A DNA stretch of 64,000 nucleotides from Pardosa pseudoannulata (Eukaryota; Arthropoda; Arachnida; Araneae; Lycosidae), in assembly GCA_032207245.1 (NCBI GenBank), contig JAGEOH010000236.1, positions 1-64,000 of the forward strand. The letters are read 5' to 3'. Shown here piece by piece: positions 19,400-31,070 of this stretch. The translations under genes and the position numbers were made by a program. Positions within the stretch are counted from its first letter, which is position 1. The number at the start of each line of letters is the position of its first letter. Below the pieces are notes generated by a model. The model was not told the origin of the DNA and ran no database searches. It saw nothing but the letters and a program-made list of their open reading frames with translations.

Positions 19400-22300
19400 A
19401 AAGCGAAAAAGTGACAAAGTGAAAAAGTGAAAAAGTAAAATAGTAAAAATTGAAAAAGTGAAAAAGTGAAAAAGTAAAAAAATAAAAAAGGAAAATAGTA
19501 AAAAAGTGAAAAAGAGAAAAATTAAAAAAGTAAAAAAGGAAAAAAATAAAAAAGTGAAAAAGTAAAAAAGTGAAAAAGTGAGAAAGTAAAAAATTGAAAA
19601 AGTGAAAAAGTGAAAAATTGAAAAAGTGAAAAAATGAAAAAGTGAAAAATTGAAAAAGTGAAAATTGAAAAAGTGAAAAAGTGAAAATGTAAAAAAGTAA
19701 AAAAGCAAAAAAGTAAAAATGTGAAAAAGTGAAAAAGTGAAAAAGTTAAAAAGTAAAAATTGAAAATTGAAAAAGGAAAAAAGTGAAGAAAGGAAAAAGT
19801 GAAAAAGTGAAATATTGAAAAAGTGACAAAGTGAAAAAGTGAAAAAGTGAAAAAATTGAAAATTTGAAAAAGTGAAAAAGGGAAAAAGTGAAAAAGGGAA
19901 AAAGAGAAAAAGAGAAAAAGTGAAAAAGAGAAAAAGTAAAAAAGTGGAAAATTGAAAAAGTGACAAAATGAAAAATGAAAATGTGAAAATTGAAAAAGTG
20001 AAAAAGTGAGAAATTAAAAAAGTAAAAAAGTGAAAAAGTAAAAAAGTAAAAAAATAAAAAAGTAAAAAATTAAAAAAGTGAAAAAGTAAAAATGTGAAAA
20101 ACTAAAAAAGGGAAAAAGTGAAAAAGTGAAAATTGAGAAAGTAAAAAAGTGAAAAAGTGAAAAGGTGAAAAAGTGAAAAAGTGAAAAAGTAAAATGTAAA
20201 AAAATGAAAAAGTAAACAAAAGTAAAAGAGTAAAAAAGTAGAAATGTGAAAAAGTGAAAAAGTGAAAAAAAGAAAAAGTGAAAAAGTAAAAAAGTAAAAA
20301 AATAAAAAAGTAAAAGTAAAAAAGTAAAAAAGTAAAAGTAAAAAAGTAAAAAAGTAAAAAAGTGAAATAGTGAAAAAGGGAAAAAGGGAAAAAGGAAAAA
20401 AGGGAAAAAGTTTAAAATTGAAAAAGTGAAAAACTGAAAAATTAAAAAAGTAAAAAACTAAAAAAGAGAAAAAGTGAAAAAGTGAAAAAGTAAAAAAGGG
20501 AAAAAGGGAAAAAGTGAAAAAGGGAAAAGTGAAAAAGTGAAAAAGTGAAAAAGTAAAATAGTGAAAATTGAAAAAGTGAAAAAGTGAAAAAGTTAAAAAG
20601 GAAAAAAATAAAAAAGGAAAATTGTAAAAAAGATAAAAAGTGAAAATGTAAAAAAGTAAAAAAATAAAAAAGTAAAAAAGCAAAAAAGTAAAAATGTGAA
20701 AAAGTGAAAAAGTGAAAAAAGAAAAAAAATAAAAATTAAAAAAGTGAAAAAGCGAAAAAGTGAAAAAGTGAAAAAGTAAAAAAAAAGAGAAAAAAATAAA
20801 AAAGTAAAAAAGTAAAAAAGTGAAAAGGGGAAAAATGGAAAAAGTGAAGAAAGGAAAAAGTGAAAAAGTGAAAAATTGAAAAAGTGAAATATTGAAAAAG
20901 TGAAAAATCGAAAAAGTGAAAAAGTGTAAACGTGAAAAATTAAAAAAGTGAAAAAGTGAAAAAATTGAAAATGTAAGAAAGAAAAAAAGGGAAAAATGGA
21001 AAAAGTTAAAAAGGGAAAAAGTCAAAAAGAGAAAAAGTAAAAAAGTGAAAAAGCGAAAAAGTGACAAAGTGAAAAAGTGAAAAAGTAAAATAGTAAAAAT
21101 TGAAAAAGTGAAAAAGTGAAAAAGTAAAAAAATAAAAAAGGAAAATAGTAAAAAAGTGAAAAAGAGAAAAATTAAAAAAGGAAAAAAGGAAAAAAATAAA
21201 AAAGTAAAAAAGTAAAAAAGTGAAAAAGTGAGAAAGTAAAAAATTGAAAAAGTGAAAAAGTGAAAAATTGAAAAAGTGAAAAAATGAAAAAGTGAAAAAT
21301 TGAAAAAGTGAAAATTGAAAAAGTGAAAAAGTGAAAATGTAAAAAAGTAAAAAAGCAAAAAAGTAAAAATGTGAAAAAGTGAAAAAGTGAAAAAGTGAAA
21401 AAGTGAAAAAGTTAAAAAGTAAAAATTGAAAATTGAAAAAGGAAAAAAGTGAAGAAAGGAAAAAGTGAAAAAGTGAAATATTGAAAAAGTGACAAAGTGA
21501 AAATGTGAAAAAGTGAAAAAATTGAAAACGTGAAAAAGTGAAAAAGGGAAAAAGTGAAAAAGGGAAAAAGAGAAAAAGAGAAAAAGTGAAAAAGAGAAAA
21601 AGTAAAAAAGTGAAAAATTGAAAAAGTGACAAAATGAAAAATGAAAATGTGAAAATTGAAAAAGTGAAAAAGTGAGAAATTAAAAAAGTAAAAAAGTGAA
21701 AAAGTAAAAAAGTAAAAAAATAAAAAAGTAAAAAATTAAAAAAGTGAAAAAGTAAAAATGTGAAAAACTAAAAAAGGGAAAAAGTGAAAAAGTGAAAATT
21801 GAGAAAGTAAAAAAGTGAAAAAGTGAAAAGGTGAAAAAGTGAAAAAGTGAAAAAGTAAAATGTAAAAAAAAGAAAAAGTAAAAGAGTAAAAAAGTAGAAA
21901 TGTGAAAAAGTGAAAAAGTGAAAAAGTGAAAAAAAGAAAAAGTGAAAAAGTAAAAAAGTAAAAAAATAAAAAAGTAAAAGTAAAAAAGTAAAAAAGTAAA
22001 AAAGTAAAAAAGTAAAAAAGTAAAAATTTGAAAAATTGAAAAAGGGAAAAAGTGAAAAAGGAAAGAAGGGAAAAAGTGGAAAATTGAAAAAGTGAAAAAG
22101 TGAAAAATTAAAAAAGTAAAAAACTAAAAAAGAGAAAAAGTGAAAAAGTGAAAAAGTAAAAAAGGGAAAAAGGGAAAAAAATGAAAAAGGGAAAAGTGAA
22201 AAAGTGAAAAAGTGAAAAAGTAAAATAGTGAAAATTGAAAAAGTGAAAAAGTGAAAAAGTTAAAAAGGAAAAAAATAAAAAAGGAAAATTGTAAAAAAGA

Positions 22301-22720
22301 TAAAAAGTGAAAATGTAAAAAAGTAAAAAAATAAAAAAGTAAAAAAGAAAAAAATAAAAATGTGAAAAAGTGAAAAAGTGAAAAAGTAAAAAAATAAAAA
22401 TTATAAAAGTGAAAAAGCGAAAAAGTGAAAAAGCGAAAAAGTGAAAAAGTGAAAAAGTGAAAAAAAGAAAAAGTAAAAAGTGAAAATGTGAAAAAGTAAA
22501 AAAGTAAAAAAGTGAAAAAGTGAAAAAGTGAAAAAGTGAAAAAGTGAAAAAGTGAAAAATTGAAAAAGTGAAAAATTGAAAAAGTGAAAAAGTGAAAAAG
22601 TGAAAAATTGAAAAAGTGAAAAAGTAAAAAAGTAAAAAAGTGAAAAAGTAAAAAAATGAAAAAGTGAAAAAGTGAAAATTGAAAAAGTGAAAAAGCAAAA
22701 AAGTGAAAAAGTGAAAAAGT
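19400..22720 (+). repeat. Tandem ~1.66-kb higher-order unit, two copies
   Basis: The unit series starting AAGCGAAAAAGTGACAAAG at 19,401 recurs at 21,051. GTAGAAATG recurs at 20,238 and 21,894, and ATTGTAAAAAAGATA at 20,621 and 22,288. Offsets of 1650, 1656 and 1667 show one long duplication with small indels. Confidence 0.75.
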
Positions 22721-25700
22721 GAAAAAGTGAAAAAGTGAAAAAGTGAAAAAGTGAAAAAGTGAAAAATTGAAAAATTGAAAAAGTGAAAAAGTGAAAAAGT
22801 GAAAATTGAAAAAGTGAAAAAGTGAAAAAGTAAAAAAGTAAAAAAATAAAAAAGTAAAAAAGTAAAAAAGTAAAAAAGTAAAAAAGGGAAAAAGGGAAAA
22901 AGTGAAAAAGTGAGAAAGTAAAAAAGTGAAAAGTGAAAAAGTGAAAAAGTGAAAAAGTGAAAATTGAAAAAGTGAAAAAGTGAAAAAGTAAAAAAATAAA
23001 AAAGTAAAACAGTAAAAAAGTAAAAAAGTAAAAATATGAAAAAGTGAAAAAGTGAAAAAATTGAAAACGTGAAAAAATTGAAAAAGTGAAACAGTGAAAA
23101 GTGAAAAAGGGAAAAAGTGAAAAAGTGAAAAAGTGAAAAAGTGAAAAAGTGAAAAAGTGAAAAAGTGAAAAAGTAAAATAGTGAAAATAGAAAAAGTGAA
23201 AAAGTGAAAAAGTTAAAAAGTAAAAAAATAAAAAACGAAATTAGTAAAAAAGTAAAAAAATATAAAAGTAAAAAAGCAAAAAAGTAAAAATGTGAAAAAG
23301 TGAAAAAGTGAAAAAGTAAAAAACTAAAAAATTAAAAAAGTGAAAAAGCGAAAAAGTGAAAAAGTGAAAAAGTAAAAAAGTAAAAAAGAAAAAAATAAAA
23401 AAGTAAAAAAGTAAAAAAGAAAAAAATAAAAAAGTAAAAAAGTAAAAAAGTGAAAAAGGGAAAAAGGGAAAAAGTGAAGAAAGGAAAAAGTGAAAAAGTG
23501 AAAAAGTGAAAAAGGGAAAAAGGGAAAAAGTGAAATATTGAAAAAGTGAAAAATCGAAAAAGTGAAAAAGTGTAAACGTGAAAAATTAAAAAAGTGAAAA
23601 AGTACAAAATTGAAAAAGTGAAAAAATTGAAAATGTAAAAAAGTTAAAAAGTGAAAAAGCGAAAAAGTTAAAAAGGAAAAAAATAAAAAAGGAAAATTGT
23701 AAAAAAGATAAAAAGTGAAAATGTAAAAAAGTAAAAAAATAAAAAAGTAAAAAAGAAAAAAATAAAAATGTGAAAAAGTGAAAAAGTGAAAAAGTAAAAA
23801 AATAAAAATTATAAAAGTGAAAAAGCGAAAAAGTGAAAAAGCGAAAAAGTGAAAAAGTGAAAAAGTAAAAAAAAAAAAAAGAAAAAAATAAAAAAGTAAA
23901 AAAGTAAAAAAGTGAAAAAGGGAAAAATGGAAAAAGTGAAGAAAGGAAAAAGTGAAAAAATGAAAAATTGAAAAAGTGAAATATTGAAAAAGTGAAAAAT
24001 CGAAAAAGTGAAAAAGTGTAAACGTGAAAAATTAAAAAAGTGAAAAAGTGAAAAAATTGAAAATGTAAGAAAGAAAAAAAGGGAAAAATGGAAAAAGTTA
24101 AAAAGGGAAAAAGTCAAAAAGAGAAAAAGTGAAAAAGTGAAAAAGTGAAAAAGGGAAAAAGTGAAAAATTGAAAAAGTGACAAAATGAAAGAGTGAAAAA
24201 GTGAAAATTGAAAAAGTGAAAAAGTGAAAAATTAAAAATGTAAAAAAATAAAAAAGTAAAACAGTAAAAAAGTAAAAAAGTAAAAAAGGGAAAAAGGGAA
24301 AAAGTGAAAAAGTGAGAAAGTAAAAAAGTGAAAAGTGAAAAAGTGAAAAAGTGAAAAAGTGAAAAATTGAAAAAGTGAAAAAGTGAAAAAGTAAAAAAAT
24401 AAAAAAGTGAAAAAGAAAAAAAGTAAAAAAGTAAAAAGTGAAAAAGTAAATAAATGAAAAAGTGAAAAATTGAAAAAGTGAAAAAGTGAAAAATTAAAAT
24501 TGAAAAAGTGAAAAAGTGAAAAAGGGAAAAAGTGAAAAAGTGAAAAAGTGAAAAAGTGAAAAAGTGAAAAAGTGAAAAAGTGAAAAAGTGAAAAAGTGAA
24601 AATTGAAAAAGTGAAAAAGTGAAAAATGAATAAGTGAAAAAGTGAAAAATTGAAAAAGTGAAAAAGTGAAAAAGTAAAAAAGTAAAAAGATAAAAAAGTA
24701 AAAAAGTAAAAAAGTAAAATTAAAAAAGTAAAAAAATAAAAAAGTAAAAAAGTAAAAAAGTGAAAAAGTGAAAAAGTGAAAAAGTGAAAAAGTAAAAAAG
24801 TAAAAAACTAAAAAAGTGAAAAAGCGAAAAAGTGAAAAAGTGAAAAAGTAAAAAAGTAAAAAAAAAATAAAAAAGTAAAAAAGTAAAAAAAATAAATTAA
24901 AAAAGTAAAAAAGTAAAAAAGTGAAAATGTGAAAAAGTGAAAAAGTGAAAAAATGAAAAAGTGAAAAAGTGAAAAAGTGAAAAAGGGAAAAAGTGAAAAA
25001 GTAAAAAAGTGAAAAATTGAAAAAATGAAAAAGTGAAAAAGTGAAAAAGTGAAAAAGTGAAAAAAAAAGTGAAAAATTGAAAAAGTGAAAAAGTGAAAAA
25101 GTAAAAAAGTAAAAAAATAAAAAAATGAAAAAGTGAAAAAGTGAAAATTGAAAAAGTGAAAAAGTGAAAAAGTGAAAAATTACAAAAGTGTAAAAGTAAA
25201 AAAGTAAAAAAGTAAAAAAGTAAAAAAGTGAAAAAGAGAAAAAGTGAAGAAGTAAAACTGAAAAAGTGAAAAAGTGAAAAAGTGAAAAATTGAAAAAGTG
25301 AAAAAGTGAAAAAAATAAAAAAGTGAAAAAAAGTAAAACAGTAAAAAAGTAGAAAAGTAAAAATATGAAAAAGTGAAAAAGTGAAAAAATTGAAAGCGTG
25401 AAAAAATTGAAAAAGTGAAACAGTGAAAAAGTGAAAAAGGGAAAAAGGGAAAAAGTGAAAAAGTGAAAAAGTGAAAAAGTGAAAAAGTGAAAAAGTGAAA
25501 AAGTAAAATAGTGAAAATAGAAAAAGTGAAAAAGTGAAAAAGTTAAAAAGTAAAAAAATAAAAAAGGAAAATAGTAAAAAAGTGAAAAATTGAAAATGTA
25601 AAAAAGTAAAAAAATATAAAAGTAAAAAAGTGAAAAAGTTAAAAAGTGAAAAAGTGAAAAAGTGGAAAAGTAAAAAAGTAAAAAACTAAAAAAGTGAAAA

Positions 25701-28700
25701 AGAGAAAAAGTGAAAAAGTGAAAAAGTAAAAAAGTAAAAAAAAAATATAAAAAAGTAAAAAAGTAAAAAAGTAAAAAATTGAAAAAGAGAAAAAGTGAAA
25801 AAGTGAAAAAGTGAAATATTGAAAAAGTGAAAAATCGAAAAAGTGAAAAATTGTAAACGTGAAAAATTAAAAAAGTGAAAAAGTGAAAAAGAGAAAAAGT
25901 GAAAAAGTGAAAAAGTGAAAAAATTGAAAATGTAAGAAAGAAAAAAAGGGAAAAATGGAAAAAGTTAAAAAGGGAAAAAGTCAAAAAGAGAAAAAGTGAA
26001 AAAGTGAAAAAGTGAAAAAGGGAAAAAGTGAAAAATTGAAAAAGTGACAAAATGAAAGAGTGAAAAAGTGAAAATTGAAAAAGTGAAAAAGTGAAAAATT
26101 AAAAATGTAAAAAAATAAAAAAGTAAAACAGTAAAAAAGTAAAAAAGTAAAAATAAAAAAGTAAAAAAATAAAAATGTGAAAAAGTGAAAAAGTAAAAAA
26201 GTGAAAAAGTGAAAAGGTGAAAAAAATGAAAAAGTGAAAAATTGAAAAAGTGAAAAAGTGAAAAAGTGAAAAAGTGAAAAAGTGAAAAAGTGAAAAAGTG
26301 AAAAATTGAAAAAGTGAAAAATTAAAAAAGTGAAAAAGTGAAAAAGTGAAAAAGTGAAAAAGTGAAAAAGTGAAAAAATTGAAAATGTAAAAAAGTGAAA
26401 AAGTGAAAAAGGGAAAAAGTTAAAAAGGGAAAAAGTGAAAAAGAGAAAAAGTGAAAAAGTGAAAAAGTGAAAAAGTGAAAAAGTGAAAAATTGAAAAAGT
26501 GACAAAATGAAAAAGTGAAAAAGTGAAAATTGAAAAAGTGAAAAAGTGAAAAATTGAAAATGGTAAAAAAGTAAAAAAGTGAAAAAGTGAAAAAGTGAAA
26601 AAGTGAAAAAGTAAAAAAGTGAAAAAGTGAAAAAGTGAAAAAGTGAAAAAGTGAAAAATTGAAAAAGTGAAAAAGTGAAAAAGTGAAAAAAATTAAATAG
26701 TAAAAAAGTAAAAAAGTAAAAAAGTAAAAATATGAAAAAGTGAAAAAGTGAAAAAATTGAAAACGTGAAAAAATTGAAAAAGTGAAACAGTGAAAAGTGA
26801 AAAAGGGAAAAAGGGAAAAAGTGAAAAAGTGAAAAAGTGAAAAAGTGAAAAAGTGAAAAAGTGAAAAAGTGAAAAAGTGAAAAAGTGAAAAAGTGAAAAA
26901 GTAAAATAGTGAAAATAGAAAAAGTGAAAAAGTGAAAAAGTTAAAAAGTAAAAAAATAAAAAACGAAATTAGTAAAAAAGTAAAAAAATATAAAAGTAAA
27001 AAAGCAAAAAAGTAAAAATGTGAAAAAGTGAAAAAGTGAAAAAATAAAAAATTGAAAATGTAAAAAAATGAAAAAGCGAAAAAGTGAAAAAGTGGAAAAG
27101 TGAAAAAGTGAAAAAGTGAAAAAGTAAAAAAGTAAAAAAGAAAAAAATAAAAAAGTAAAAAAGTAAAAAAGAAAAAAATAAAAAAGTAAAAAAGTAAAAA
27201 AGGGAAAAAGGGAAAAAGGGAAAAAGTGAAGAAAGGAAAAAGTGAAAAAGTGAAAAAGTGAAAAAGGGAAAAAGTGAAATATTGAAAAAGTGAAAAATCG
27301 AAAAAGTGAAAAAGTGTAAACGTGAAAAATTAAAAAAGTGAAAAAGTAAAAATGTGAAAAAGTGAAAAAGAGAAAAAGAAAAATATAAAAAAGTTAAAAA
27401 GTGAAAAAGGGAAAAAGTTAAAAAGGGAAAAAGTGAAAAGCAGAAAAAGTGAAAAAGTGAAAATTGAAAAAGTGAAAAAGTGGAAAATTAAAAATGTAAA
27501 AAAATTAAAAAGTAAAACAGTAAAAAAGTAAAAAAGTAAAAAAGTGAAAAAGGGAAAAAGTGAAAAAGTGAGAAAGTAAAAAAGTGAAAAGTGAAAAAGT
27601 GAAAAAGTGAAAAAGTGAAAAAGTGAAAAATTGAAAAAGTGAAAAAGAGAAAAAATAAAAAAAATAAAAAAGTAAAACAGTAAAAAAGTATTAAAGTAAA
27701 AATATGAAAAAGTAAAAAAGTGAAAAAATTGAAAACGTGAAAAAATTGAAAAAGTGAAACAGTGAAAAAGTGAAAAAGGGAAAAAGGGAAAAAGGAAAAA
27801 AGTGAAAAAGTGAAAAAGTGAAAAAGTGAAAAAGTAAAATAGTGAAAATAGAAAAAGTGAAAAAGTGAAAAAAAATTAAATAGTAAAAAAGTGAAAAAGT
27901 AAAAAAGTGAAAAAAAGAAAAATTGAAAAATTGAAAATGTAAAAAAGTAAAAAAAAGTAAATAATAAAAAAGTGAAAAAGTAAAAATGTGAAAAAGTGAA
28001 AAAGTGAAAAAGTAAAAAAGTAAAAAACTAAAAAATGAAAAAGTGAAAAAGTGAAAAAGTGAAAAAGTAAAAAAGTAAAAAAGTGAAAAAATAAAAAAAG
28101 AAAAAGTGAAAAAATTGAAAAGTGAAAAAGTGAAAAAGTGAAAAAGTGAAAAATTGAAAAAGTGAAAAAGTGAAAAAGTGAAAAAAATTAAATAGTAAAA
28201 AAGTGAAAAAGTGAAAAAGAGAAAAAGTGAAAAAGTTGAAAAAGAGAAAAGTAAAAAAGTGAAAAAGGGAAAAAGTGAAAAATTGAAAAATGAATAAGTG
28301 AAAAAGTGAAAAAGTGAAAAAGTGAAAAAGTAAAAAAGTGAAAAAGTGAAAAAATTGAAAAAGTGAAAAAGTGAAAAAGTGAAAAAGTGAAAATTGAAAA
28401 AGTGAAAAAGTGAAAAAGTAAAAAAGTAAAAAAATAAAAAAGTAAAAAAGTAAAAAAGTAAGAAAGTAAAAAAGTGAAAAAGTGAAAAGTGAAAAAGCGA
28501 CAAAGTAAAAAAGTGAAAAAGTGAAAAAGTGAAAAAGTGAAAAAGTGAAAAATTGAAAAAGTGAAAAAGTGAAAAAGTGAAAAAGAAAAAAAGTAAAAAA
28601 GTAAAAAGTGAAAAAGTAAATAAATGAAAAAGTGAAAAATTGAAAAAGTGAAAAAGTGAAAAAATTGAAAAAGTGAAAAAGTGAAAAAGTGAAAAAGTGA

Positions 28701-31070
28701 AAAAGTGAAAAAGTGAAAAAGTGAAAAAGTGAAAAAGTGAAAAAGTGAAAAAAAAGTGAAAAAGTGAAAAAGTGAAAAAGTGAAAAAGTAAAAAAGTAAA
28801 AAAGTAAAAAAGTAAAAAAGTAAAAAAAGTAAAAAGTAAAAAAGTAAAAAAGTAAAAAAGTGAAAAAGTGAAAAAGTGAAAAAGTGAAAAAGTGAAAAAG
28901 TGAAAAAGTGAAAAATTGAAAAATTAAAAAAATTGAAAAAGTGAAAAACTGAAAAAGTGAAAAAGTAAAAAAGTGAAAAAGTAAAAAGTGAAAAAGTAAA
29001 TAAGTGAAAAAGTGAAAAATTGAAAAAGTGAAAAAGTGAAAAATGGAAAAAGTGAAAAAGTGAAAAATTGAAAATGGGAAAAAGTGAAAAAGTGAAAATT
29101 GAAAAAGTGAAAAAGTGAAAAATTTGAAAAAGTGAAAAATTGAAAAAGTGAAAAAGTGAAAAAAATTAAAAAGTGAAAAAGTGAAAAAGGGAAAAAGTGA
29201 AAAAGTGAAAAAGTGAAAAAGTGAAAAAGTGAAAAAGTGAAAATTGAAAAAGTGAAAAAGTGAAAAATTGTAAAAGTAAAAAAGTAAAAAAGTAAAACAG
29301 TAAAAAAGTAAAAAAGTAAAAAAGTGAAAAAGGGAAAAAGTGAAAAAGTGAGAAAGTAAAAAAGTGAAAAGTGAAAAAGTGAAAAAGTGAAAAAGTGAAA
29401 AAGTGAAAAAGTGAAAAAGTGAAAAAGTGAAAAAAATTAAATAGTAAAAAAGTAAAAAAGTAAAAAAGTAAAAAAGTGAAAATATGAAAAAGTGAAAAAG
29501 TGAAAAAATAAAAAATGAAAAAGTGAAAAAATTGAAAAGTGAAAAAGTGAAAAAGTGAAAAAGTGAAAAAGTGAAAAAGTGAAAAAGTGAAAAAGTGAAA
29601 AAGTGAAAAAGTGAAAAAGTAAAAAAGTGAAAAAGTGAAAAAGTGAAAAAGTGAAAAAGTGAAAAAGTTAAAATGTGAAAAAGTGAAAAAGTGAAAAATT
29701 GAAAATGTAAAAAAGTAAAAAGAAGTAAATAATAAAAAAGTGAAAAAGTGAAAAAGTGAAAAAGTGAAAAAGTGAAAAAGTAAAAAAGTAAAAAAGTGAA
29801 AAAGTGAAAAAGTGAAAAAGTGAAAAAGTGAAAAAGTAAAAAAGTGAAAAAAAAGTGAAAAAGTAAAAAATTGAAAAAGTGAAAAAGTGAAAAAGTGAAA
29901 AAGTGAAAAAAATTAAATAGTAAAAAAGTGAAAAAGTGAAAAAGTGAAAAAGTGAAAAATTGAAAAAGTGAAAAAGTGAAAAAGTGAAAAAGTGAAAAAG
30001 TGAAAAAGTGAAAAATTGAAAAAGTGAAAAAGTGAAAAAAATTAAATAGTAAAAAAGTGAAAAAGTGAAAAAGTGAAAAAGTGAAAAAGTGAAAAAGTGA
30101 AAAAGTGAAAAAGTGAAAAAGTGAAAAAGTGAAAAAGTGAAAAATTGAAAAAGTAAAAAAAGTGAAAAAAATTAAATAGTAAATAAGTGAAAAAGTTAAA
30201 TAGTGAAAAAGTGAAAAAGTGAAAAAGTGAAAAGTGAAAAAGTGAAAAGTGAAAAAGTGAAAAAGTGAAAAAGTGAAAAAGTGAAAAAGTGAAAAAGTGA
30301 AAAAGTAAAAAAGTGAAAAAGTGAAAAAGTGAAAAAATTAAAAAGGAAAAAAAGTGAAAAAGTGAAAAAGTGAAAAAGTGAAAAACTGAAAAACTGAAAA
30401 ACTGAAAAAGTGAAAAAGTAAAAAAGTAAAAAAGTAAAAAGTGAAAAAGTAAATAAATGAAAAAGTGAAAAAGTGAAAAAGTAAAAAAGTAAAAAAGTAA
30501 AAAGTGAAAAAGTAAATAAGTGAAAAAGTGAAAAAGTAAAAAAGTAAAAAAATAAAAAATAAAAAAGTAAAAAAGTAAAAAAATAAAAAAGTGAAAAAGT
30601 GAAAAAGTGAAAAAGTGAAAAAGTGAAAAAGTGAAAAAGTGAAAAAGTGAAAAATTGAAAAAGTGAAAAAGTGAAAAAGTGAAAAAGTGAAAAAGTGAAA
30701 AAGTGAAAAAATAAAAAAGTGAAAAAGTGAAAAATTTAAAAAATTAAAAAGTAAAAAAGTGAAAAAGTGAAAAAGTAAAAAAGTGAAAAAGTTAAAAAGT
30801 GAAAAAGTGAAAAAGTTAAATAGTGAAAAAATAAAAAAGTGAAAAAGTGAAAATATGAAAAAGTGAAAAAGTGAAAAAGTAAAAATGTAAAAAAATAAGA
30901 AAGTAAAAAAGTAAAAAAGTAAAAAAGTAAAAAAGTGAAAAAGTGAAAAAGTGAAAAAGTAAAAAATTAAAATTGAAAAAGTGAAAAAGTGAAAAAGTGA
31001 AAAAGTGAAAAAGTGAAAAAGTGAAAAAATAAAAAATTGAAAATGTAAAAAAATAAAAAAGTAAAAAAGT

